DNA of 12,006 bases from Verrucomicrobiales bacterium (GTDB lineage Bacteria > Verrucomicrobiota > Verrucomicrobiia > Verrucomicrobiales > Verrucomicrobiaceae). A program made the translations under genes and the position numbers. The stretch is from assembly GCA_003506995.1 (NCBI GenBank), contig DNXB01000595.1, positions 19,975 to 31,980 of the forward strand. Reading direction: 5' to 3'. This document shows positions 1-5,103 of this stretch, in pieces. The stretch's first letter is position 1. Each line of letters begins with the position of its first letter. The notes beneath the pieces were generated by a model. That model had not been told where the DNA came from. It ran no database searches and saw only the letters and a program-made list of their open reading frames with translations.

Positions 1-248
1 ACGCTGGCCACCGGCTGGCGCTTTTCCTGCGGCTGCTGGATTTTCGGCTGCTCGGCCTCCTCCTGGGCGTTGTGCAGCTCGTTTTCGAACTCGGTGCGGG
101 CCTTTTTGAACTCACCCATGCTCTTGCCGAGGCTGCGGGCAAAGGTGGGCAGTTTTTTCGCGCCAAACAGCACGAGAATGAGGATTCCGATGATGATCAT
201 CTCGGGCGTGCCGAGAGGACCGAAGGCGAGGATGGTAGGGGTGTTCAT
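1..248 (-). CDS. tatA: Sec-independent translocase subunit TatA (partial, C-terminus off window)
   Basis: TatA oligomerises in the inner membrane and forms the conduit for folded twin-arginine substrates. The 82 visible residues (start ATG at 248-246) have the family layout: a short N-terminus, the FG pair at residues 9-10, a hydrophobic membrane helix at about 16-28, the hinge FGAKKLP at 28-34, then an amphipathic helix with SLGKSMGEFKKA at 39-50. A charged tail rich in Glu, Gln and Lys follows and continues past the left edge. TatA and TatE cannot be told apart with certainty; TatB is less likely because the hinge and amphipathic helix fit TatA. No clear Shine-Dalgarno sequence precedes the start. 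It lies 134 bp downstream of the gp27-like gene on the same strand and is probably a separate unit. It appears unrelated to the CRISPR locus. Confidence 0.93.
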   Translation of the reverse strand, partial: MNTPTILAFGPLGTPEMIIIGILILVLFGAKKLPTFARSLGKSMGEFKKARTEFENELHNAQEEAEQPKIQQPQEKRQPVAS

Positions 249-368
249 GATGGTACTAGGTTTGCATTGTTCGTGTGGGCTTGCAACGCGGACTTTCAGT
301 CGTTCCCAGTGGGGCCATCGTCCGTTGAGCGGGGTGATTCATTGTACGGAATCCGAGGGGGAATTCAC

Positions 369-382
369 ACAACCTTCGTTGT
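369..382 (-). terminator. Small stem-loop after the gp27-like gene (weak terminator candidate)
   Basis: A 5-bp perfect inverted repeat (ACAAC / GTTGT, 4-nt loop) lies directly after the minus-strand stop codon at 385-383. It is AT-rich, short and has no T tract, so terminator function is only a guess. Confidence 0.22.
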
Positions 383-1213
383 TTAAACGCTCCTCGTTCG
401 GTTTGACTGGGTTTGACCGCCCTGCGCAGCGCCCTTCGCCAATTCCTCTGCCAAGGCATGCGTTTGGAGCATCGACTCCGCCCTTTCAAAGAGAGTGGCA
501 TCCCCTGGCACCGACGGCAGCCCGGCTTTCTCACGCCATTTTTTCCGCTCCGCCCGGATCATCTCCTCATCGTCATGACCGAACAGGAGACGGTTGACAG
601 CACGCAGGGCCTCCTCCGGCGTCTTGCAGTCACGGAACATCTTTTTGTTGTAGGCGATGGTCCACTCCCGCCATTCCGCCTCGTCGCGTTTCTTCTGCGC
701 TTCCTGGGCCAGTTGCAGTTCGGCTTTCTTCATGTCGAGCTGCTCGTGTTCCAGTTTGAGGCGTGACGCGCCCTGGCTGTTGCGCTGCAAGGCGGCGATG
801 GCCTCTCCCAGCTCCATCAGTTGGGCGCGCTGGCGCGGCTTGCTCCAGTCCTTCACTTGGGCAGTGGCCGCCATGAGGCTGGCGAAGCGTGTGGCGAGGA
901 GGGCCGCCAGCTTTTCCGGCAGGTCGCTTGCGGCGGCCTGCACTTCCTCCGCTTCCTCGCAGAGCTGTTGCACCAGTTCCAGCCGTTCCTGGCGGGCCTC
1001 CCAGTCACGGAAGCCACCCTGCCGCCATTCGGAGAGGTTTTGTTTCAGGATGGGGCGGCCCTCAAAGTCACTCACCAGTACTTCGAGCACCTCGGGCAGG
1101 CTGTGCAGCCATTTGAGCAAGGCTTCCCCCTGCTCGCCGTCCGCGAGCCGCTGATTGAGCTGCTCGCGGACGGCCTTGGGCAGCCGGGCGATTTTGCCGG
1201 TGCGTGCTTTCAT
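383..1213 (-). CDS. gp27-like (DUF3486-type) HTH protein with long coiled coil
   Basis: This is a 276-residue soluble protein. Residues 6-70 carry a pattern like the N-terminal helix-turn-helix of phage Mu gp27/DUF3486 proteins: KIARLP at 7-12, VREQLNQRL at 15-23, and QNLSEWRQGGFRDW at 58-71. Residues about 75-210 are almost entirely charged helix (Glu, Gln, Ala, Lys, Arg) and should form a coiled coil; 170-200 is especially Lys/Glu-rich. The C-terminus (255-276) is low-complexity and basic. The ATG at 1213 lies 3 bp after the stop of the KTSC gene, so the two are likely cotranscribed and translationally coupled; no strong ribosome binding site of its own is visible. In phages, gp27 is thought to be a terminase small subunit, but no other phage gene is seen here, so the cellular role is unknown. 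The family assignment is by eye. Confidence 0.72.
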   Translation of the reverse strand: MKARTGKIARLPKAVREQLNQRLADGEQGEALLKWLHSLPEVLEVLVSDFEGRPILKQNLSEWRQGGFRDWEARQERLELVQQLCEEAEEVQAAASDLPEKLAALLATRFASLMAATAQVKDWSKPRQRAQLMELGEAIAALQRNSQGASRLKLEHEQLDMKKAELQLAQEAQKKRDEAEWREWTIAYNKKMFRDCKTPEEALRAVNRLLFGHDDEEMIRAERKKWREKAGLPSVPGDATLFERAESMLQTHALAEELAKGAAQGGQTQSNRTRSV

Positions 1214-1216
1214 GGC

Positions 1217-1411
1217 TCAGGCGGAGTAGTTTCCCCGGATGACTTCTTTGTAAAAAGTTCCCGGTGAGGAGGAATGCACCAGCCTGAGGTAGATGCGCTC
1301 CGGTACCCCGTAGTAGGTGTAGGGACCGTTGTTGGGGAACCAAAGATACATGCGGCGGCTGGCGGGATCGTAGTCCGCAGCCCGGATGGCTGAACTGTTG
1401 AGGTGGATCAT
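1217..1411 (-). CDS. KTSC-domain small protein
   Basis: This 64-residue protein consists entirely of one KTSC domain, the short module also found at the C-terminus of some lysyl-tRNA synthetases and often as a standalone protein of unknown, possibly RNA-related, function. The domain pattern is clear: IHLNSSAIRAADYDPASRRMYLWF at its start (an SS.I...GYD-type strand), the aromatic YTYYGVPE at 31-38, then HSSSPGTFYKEVIRGNY near the end. The length is normal for the family. The start is supported by a consensus ribosome binding site 10 nt upstream. It is the first gene of a two-gene unit with the gp27-like protein 3 bp downstream; I know of no established pathway for this pair. Confidence 0.88.
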   Translation of the reverse strand: MIHLNSSAIRAADYDPASRRMYLWFPNNGPYTYYGVPERIYLRLVHSSSPGTFYKEVIRGNYSA

Positions 1412-1421
1412 GGCTGAACCG

Positions 1422-1429
1422 CCTCCTTT
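1422..1429 (-). promoter_or_regulatory. Consensus Shine-Dalgarno of the KTSC gene
   Basis: On the minus strand this reads AAAGGAGG and lies 10 nt before the ATG at 1411. It is one of only two perfect Shine-Dalgarno sequences in the window (the other precedes cas8c), so it decides the start here. Confidence 0.85.
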
Positions 1430-1458
1430 CTCAGACCAGACAGGTGGTTAAAGAAGAC

Positions 1459-1472
1459 CGGGCCTTGGCCCG
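1459..1472 (-). terminator. GC-rich hairpin followed by a T-rich stretch
   Basis: This is a perfect 14-bp palindrome (CGGGCCTTGGCCCG on the plus strand). On the minus strand it is followed by GTCTTCTTTAACC, a loose T-rich tail. It could end transcription coming from the upstream 340-residue gene before the KTSC unit, but the loop would be only 2-4 nt, and a promoter for KTSC would have to lie nearby. Confidence 0.35.
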
Positions 1473-1504
1473 CTCTCCGTGGTGGCATTTGAGGTTTAGA
1501 TTGA

Positions 1505-1529
1505 TTACCTGCTGCTAAAGCAGCGGTAA
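1505..1529. repeat. 10-bp imperfect hairpin (TTACC-t-GCTGC / GCAGC-GGTAA)
   Basis: Two arms of 5+5 bp pair around a TAAA loop, with a single bulged T at 1510. No T tract lies on either side. It looks like a dispersed intergenic hairpin (REP-like) or an RNA 3'-end stabiliser rather than a classical terminator. Confidence 0.45.
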
Positions 1530-1546
1530 CAACCTCCTGAGTGTGA

Positions 1547-1566
1547 GCGATGATTGTTTTCATCGC
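1547..1566. repeat. 7-bp hairpin between two minus-strand genes
   Basis: GCGATGA pairs with TCATCGC around a 6-nt loop (TTGTTT). It is the first of three hairpins met by a transcript leaving the 340-residue gene. The rest of 1412-1665 shows no gene; a 22-codon reading frame there has no ribosome binding site. Confidence 0.4.
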
Positions 1567-1665
1567 CGCTCATTAAACACACGGGCAATAGATCTAAAAA
1601 TGGGAGGGAACACGCCAGAATTGCTGGCACCAGAAAATCCGAGGCACTTTTTTCTGTCCTGTCAG

Positions 1666-2688
1666 CTACCACTCGCCAAGCCAAAGTTCCCGCTCAGGTG
1701 CGATGTTCTTGAGTTCTTTGGCCAAGTCCTCGAATGCCTCGCGATTGATGCTGCGGGGCGATGGGTGACAGTCAGCGCGAAGGGATGGTGCGCGATGCTG
1801 TGTTTTGGCTGTGGCCCTGTGTGTCCAGTTTCTTTTCTTGGCAAGAAAGTCAGGATGATCAAGAAAGCCCGGCATCTGCTCCAACAGCATTTCCTCACCC
1901 AGACGAGCCCACTCGCGGGCATTGGCCTTGGTGAATTGCGGCAGGTCCAGCGTCTTTCGCGCCCATTCCGGACAACCTTCCGTGGTGGTGTGTCGGCTCG
2001 GCTTTTCCATCGCCTCTTTGAAATCAATACGGGTGTGCAACAGCGTTTCATAGATCGCCGTTGCCCAGCGGCGGATCACGTTCCGATCCGAGGTCTGTGC
2101 GGAAAGCAGGTGACCTTTGATGTCTTTTCCAAGCTCAAGTTTGGAGATGGTGTCAGCAATGGGGCGCTGCCATTGGGGTTCAGTCAGTTTGGCAATCACG
2201 GGCCATTGCGATTCCGTCGCCGCGATCCGACGGCACAGCTCTGGATTCATGTCCATGAGCATGGAGAGGTAGGCCGTCGCATTTCTGGCGACCATCAGCA
2301 GATGTTTCGCTGCCTCTTCAGCCGCTGAGGGAACGTAGTCCGCCCGATAAACCATTTCGCCTGCACGATTGTAGCACAGTTCCCATTTCAAATCTGACGA
2401 CTGGCCGCTGGCCTCCAGATAGAGCACATCCATTTCGCCCGTCGAATTCGGTGCGAGCTTCGCGAAGTCGATGAAATTGCTCGATGCATGCATGCTCCTC
2501 TTTCCGAGTTGTTCATCCCCCATTGGGAATGCGCGAAAAGCCGGGCGAGGTGGGAATGAATCCATATCTGGGAAAAGACTCTTTCTCGGCGGCGTCTTTG
2601 CTGTCGTCGTCAGCCTCTTCCTCTGCTTGATCTGGCGTTTCCCATGTCTGCCTGTGCTCGATGTCTTGGATGGCGTCGTTGTCTTCAT
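1666..2688 (-). CDS. Unrecognised 340-residue protein with basic N-terminus
   Basis: I do not recognise this family. The N-terminal ~45 residues (MKTTTPSKTSSTGRHGKRQ...) are very Thr/Ser/Lys/Arg-rich and likely disordered or nucleic-acid binding. From about residue 85 on it looks globular and mostly helical, with Trp-rich helices (for example EPQWQRP, NVIRRWATAIYETLL). The C-terminus (from ~285) is again basic with many His and Arg before a final amphipathic helix. No signal peptide or membrane segment is seen. I chose ATG at 2688; a TTG two codons upstream in the same frame is possible, but neither has a good ribosome binding site. The opposite strand also has a long open frame (1543-2328), but its Cys/Phe/Arg-rich composition marks it as a shadow. 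The gene starts 51 bp after the WYL gene on the same strand, so the two may share a transcript unless the hairpin between them terminates. Confidence 0.68.
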   Translation of the reverse strand: MKTTTPSKTSSTGRHGKRQIKQRKRLTTTAKTPPRKSLFPDMDSFPPRPAFRAFPMGDEQLGKRSMHASSNFIDFAKLAPNSTGEMDVLYLEASGQSSDLKWELCYNRAGEMVYRADYVPSAAEEAAKHLLMVARNATAYLSMLMDMNPELCRRIAATESQWPVIAKLTEPQWQRPIADTISKLELGKDIKGHLLSAQTSDRNVIRRWATAIYETLLHTRIDFKEAMEKPSRHTTTEGCPEWARKTLDLPQFTKANAREWARLGEEMLLEQMPGFLDHPDFLAKKRNWTHRATAKTQHRAPSLRADCHPSPRSINREAFEDLAKELKNIAPERELWLGEW

Positions 2689-2713
2689 AAACAAAAAGCG
2701 GTTTCCGTGTTCA

Positions 2714-2731
2714 GCGGACGAGGGCGTCCGC
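2714..2731 (-). terminator. 7-bp GC hairpin after the WYL gene
   Basis: GCGGACG pairs with CGTCCGC around the loop AGGG, starting 8 bp beyond the WYL stop codon. It lacks a T tract. It resembles the GC-only hairpins found at the ends of cas3 and the SinR-like gene in this window, suggesting a shared 3'-end or REP-like element. Confidence 0.5.
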
Positions 2732-2739
2732 GCTCCCTT

Positions 2740-3768
2740 TTAAGATTCCAGCATCGCGCGGGCCTCGGCCTGCACGGCGTTGCGCAGTTTCGTTGGGGCC
2801 AGCACCTTGGCGTGGCGGCCATGGCTGAGCACCCAGCGGGTGATCTCCTCCAGCCCGGCCAGCTCGGCTTTAAATTCGATCTCGCTGCCGTCCGCCTTCA
2901 TGGGTGTGATGCTCTGGCTCGGGTGCCAATGGCGTTCCGCCACCACATGGGCGGCCCAGCCGGTGAAACGGATGCGCACCTCAAAACGCTCCGCGTTCGG
3001 CGGGTAGCTCCACACGCCAAAGCCGCTGCCCAGGTAGTCACGCACGCTGAATTTGGGATCACGTTCAAAGCGGGCCTTGAGGATCGTCAGACTGCTCAGG
3101 CGTTGCAGGGCAAACTTGCGCATCTCCCGCCGGTCCAGGTCATGGGCGATGAGATACCACCCATTTTGAAGCTGGCCCACATGGTAGGGCTGCACGCGAC
3201 GCGGTTCCTTGCTGCGGCCTTCGAGCTTCTGGTAGTCAAAGCTCACCTCCCGATGGCCCAGCACGGCGTCCATGAGCTGGCTGAAGACGGCCACATCGGA
3301 CTTCAACACGCCCGTGGCCTTCATGGAAAAAGCCTCGTCCAGATCCTGCCATTGCAGGCTCACGGATTCCGGGCAGGCCTCGGCGATCTTGTGCAGGCTC
3401 TCATGCACCAGCTTGTGCAGGCGGGTTCCCTTCAGCGGCTCCACCGCCTTCTCCGCCACGAAGAGCGCCACCAGTTCACCCTTCGTGAGCTGCATCGGCG
3501 CGAACTCGCTCACCGGCTCGGTGAAGTGGTAGCCGTGCTTCTTCTCATGGTACTTCAGCGGCAGGTCGAACTCCTCCCGGATGAACTTCAAGTCTCGCAG
3601 GATGGTTTTGGTGGAGACGCCCTCAATGGCCTTGGCCAACTGCCCGGCGCTTTGAAACGGCCGCGCCTGAAGGTGTTTGATGATCTCATGCACGCGCCAG
3701 ATCATGGAACGCCGGGTGCCCGCACGTCCGCTTCGGGACTCGGGGCGCAGGTGAGGATAGGCTTTCAC
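2740..3768 (-). CDS. WYL-domain transcriptional regulator (HTH-WYL-WCX)
   Basis: This 342-residue protein is a DNA-binding regulator of the WYL/YafY class. Residues about 24-75 form a winged HTH (VSTKTILRDLKFIREEF at 51-67 is the recognition helix region). Residues about 155-235 are the WYL domain with the defining NGWYLIAHD at 202-210 and RKFALQRL at 217-224. Residues 262-340 are the C-terminal WCX extension. WYL domains are known or proposed ligand sensors (nucleotides or nucleic acid) and often regulate defence loci, including some CRISPR-Cas systems. The start is GTG at 3768, kept because SRSGRAGTRR upstream of the HTH looks like family sequence; ATG at 3705 (residue 22) is an alternative. 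It is divergent from the VWA-membrane protein-cas3 series across a 243-bp spacer, the usual place for a regulator of its neighbour. That it regulates the cas genes is inference. Confidence 0.93.
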   Translation of the reverse strand: MKAYPHLRPESRSGRAGTRRSMIWRVHEIIKHLQARPFQSAGQLAKAIEGVSTKTILRDLKFIREEFDLPLKYHEKKHGYHFTEPVSEFAPMQLTKGELVALFVAEKAVEPLKGTRLHKLVHESLHKIAEACPESVSLQWQDLDEAFSMKATGVLKSDVAVFSQLMDAVLGHREVSFDYQKLEGRSKEPRRVQPYHVGQLQNGWYLIAHDLDRREMRKFALQRLSSLTILKARFERDPKFSVRDYLGSGFGVWSYPPNAERFEVRIRFTGWAAHVVAERHWHPSQSITPMKADGSEIEFKAELAGLEEITRWVLSHGRHAKVLAPTKLRNAVQAEARAMLES

Positions 3769-3823
3769 AGGCGGCAGTTTAATTAGGCGGCCTTAAACAA
3801 CAAATTCAAAATCGCCAGGGGCC

Positions 3824-3842
3824 GAGGACACCTTTTGTCCAC
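3824..3842. promoter_or_regulatory. Dyad in the divergent WYL/VWA spacer, candidate operator
   Basis: GAGGACA and TGTCCAC form an inverted repeat around CCTTT, with one A/A mismatch (perfect core GGACA/TGTCC at 3826-3840). It lies 56 bp before the WYL start, between the divergent genes, where an autoregulating WYL dimer could bind. There is no direct evidence beyond symmetry and position. Confidence 0.3.
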
Positions 3843-3911
3843 GGGGGTGTGCAAGGATGGGTGCGCTTCAAAAACGAGCGGCGGCAGGCTCACGCCATCC
3901 GCTACAACAGC

Positions 3912-3930
3912 GAACTGAGAACTGAGAACC
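3912..3930. repeat. 7-bp tandem repeat (GAACTGA), 2.7 copies
   Basis: Two full copies of GAACTGA plus GAACC lie in the divergent spacer. It is low-complexity sequence next to the longer 18-bp repeat. Confidence 0.75.
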
Positions 3931-3942
3931 ATGAACCCAACC

Positions 3943-3986
3943 GAGGACGAGTAGGAGTACGAGGACGAGTAGGAGTACGAGGACGA
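3943..3986. repeat. 18-bp tandem repeat, 2.4 copies
   Basis: The unit GAGGACGAGTAGGAGTAC occurs at 3943-3960 and 3961-3978, then GAGGACGA at 3979-3986. The unit is itself built of GAGGAC/GAGTA-like half units. It ends 25 bp before the VWA start, so the copy number would change the length of the 5' leader or promoter spacing of the VWA-cas series. Confidence 0.9.
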
Positions 3987-4011
3987 TTTAACCCACACCC
4001 AAACTGCCACC

Positions 4012-4692
4012 ATGAACTCAGACCCCACCACCGCCCACGTTGAAATCGCCTACATCCTGGACCGCAGCGGCTCCATGCAGCCCATGCAGGAGCCCGCCGT
4101 CGCCGCCTTCAACGACTTCCTCAAGGCCCAGCTCGAAGTCCCCGGCGAGGCACGGCTCACGCTCGTGCAGTTTGATGACCAGTACGAGGTGCCCGTGGCC
4201 GCGCTGCGCCTGCCAGACGTGCCCCAGCTCACCGCCACCACCTACACCCCGCGTGGCAGCACCGCATTGCTCGATGCCATCGGCCGCACCCTCAAGGATC
4301 TCGACACCCGCCTGCAAAAGCTGCCTGCCAAGCACCAGCCCACCAAGGTCATCCTCGCCATCTTCACCGACGGGGAGGAAAACGCCTCGCGGGAATACAC
4401 CGCCAAGCACATCAGCGATCTCATCGCCCTCTACCGCGACACCAAGGGCTGGGAGTTCCTCTTCCTCGCCGCGAATCAGGACGCCATCGCCACCGCCGCG
4501 CGGATGAACATGGGGCACGGCACCAGCGGCAACGTGAACTACTCCTTCGGCGGCATCCAGTCCACCGGCAGCGCCCTCGCCCGCAAAGTCCGCGCCTCAC
4601 GGATGAAGGCCAGCGGCACGATGGACGCCGCCGCCGTGGCGGATGATGCCAAGGGGCTGGATGAGATCCTGCGGGAGGAGGAAAATAAATGA
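4012..4692 (+). CDS. Standalone von Willebrand factor A (VWA) domain protein
   Basis: This 226-residue, single-domain, cytoplasmic protein (no signal peptide) has the full metal-ion dependent adhesion site: DRSGS at 17-21 (DxSxS), Thr84 in PRGSTALLDAIG, and Asp120 in FTDGEENASREYT. Residues 147-170 (GWEFLFLAANQDAIATAARMNMG) and the following NYSF stretch are typical of the YegL/TerY-like standalone VWA family. The last ~30 residues are helical and acidic. Such proteins act as Mg-dependent protein-interaction modules, often beside stress or defence genes, but no specific partner is known here. The ATG at 4012 has no Shine-Dalgarno; the nearest stop lies upstream in the repeat region. Its stop overlaps the start of the next gene (ATGA at 4689-4692), so translation is probably coupled. 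Confidence 0.92.
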   Translation: MNSDPTTAHVEIAYILDRSGSMQPMQEPAVAAFNDFLKAQLEVPGEARLTLVQFDDQYEVPVAALRLPDVPQLTATTYTPRGSTALLDAIGRTLKDLDTRLQKLPAKHQPTKVILAIFTDGEENASREYTAKHISDLIALYRDTKGWEFLFLAANQDAIATAARMNMGHGTSGNVNYSFGGIQSTGSALARKVRASRMKASGTMDAAAVADDAKGLDEILREEENK

Positions 4693-5075
4693 TCCACCGA
4701 TTTCGCCGATGGGGGCAGGATTCTGAATCACGGATGTGGATGAACACCTCACCACTCACCACATTGCTGGCCTTGTGCCTGTTCGCCTTCATCATTGCTC
4801 TGCTGGCCGGGGCTGTGGTGTTGGGGATGGTGTTTGCAGCCGCAGGCATCGGCTGTTGTGGCTGCATTCGCCAGAATGCGGTCCGTGCCACGTCACCCCG
4901 GCCGGTGATCATGTATCTCTCACAGGTCAGCGCCGGTGAGCGGCTCATTCGGCTGGAACGTGGGCAGACGGCCACCGTGCCCTGGCCGCACCCGCTTCAG
5001 GTGCTTCTTCCCGAGGGCGCCCGCCTGCAAATCCTTGAAGTCACCTCGGAACGTGTCCGTGTCATGGCCTTGTGA
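4689..5075 (+). CDS. Small membrane protein of unknown function
   Basis: This is a 128-residue protein with one long hydrophobic stretch at about 22-58 (TTLLALCLFAFIIALLAGAVV...), enough for one or two membrane passes, ending in the Cys-rich GIGCCGCIR. The rest (62-128) is a soluble, beta-looking domain (LQVLLPEGARLQILEVTSERVRVMAL). I do not recognise a family. Start choice is uncertain: ATG 4689 overlaps the VWA stop (ATGA), but the next 45 bases read like a dispersed intergenic repeat, and ATG at 4734 or 4740 would place the membrane segment near the N-terminus. It sits between the VWA gene and cas3 (28 bp), in the same orientation. VWA plus membrane protein may be a functional pair; a link to CRISPR rests only on position. 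Confidence 0.7.
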   Translation: MIHRFRRWGQDSESRMWMNTSPLTTLLALCLFAFIIALLAGAVVLGMVFAAAGIGCCGCIRQNAVRATSPRPVIMYLSQVSAGERLIRLERGQTATVPWPHPLQVLLPEGARLQILEVTSERVRVMAL

Positions 5076-5093
5076 ATGACATGGGAGCATTCA
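5073..5093 (+). other. 6-bp stem-loop just before cas3
   Basis: TGAATG (which contains the stop codon of the membrane protein gene) pairs with CATTCA around a 9-nt loop. It is followed by GAAAAAAGAG and then the GTG start of cas3 at 5104. It could affect cas3 translation, but the stem is weak. Confidence 0.25.
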
Positions 5094-5103
5094 GAAAAAA
5101 GAG

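Noticed and set aside
1505..1573. 22-codon minus-strand mini-frame in the hairpin spacer
   Set aside because: It has no ribosome binding site, and its stop lies in a hairpin arm; likely chance.
1543..2328. 261-codon plus-strand open frame opposite the 340-residue gene
   Set aside because: Composition (Cys, Phe, Arg, Gly rich, no coherent helices) is that of a shadow; the minus-strand frame is longer and protein-like.
2644..3786. 380-codon plus-strand open frame opposite the WYL gene
   Set aside because: It is antisense to a clear HTH-WYL-WCX protein and consists of His/Leu/Gly-rich shadow sequence.
4421..4975. 184-codon minus-strand frame opposite the VWA and membrane protein genes
   Set aside because: Its Arg/Trp/Cys-rich composition is typical of antisense to GC-rich coding DNA.
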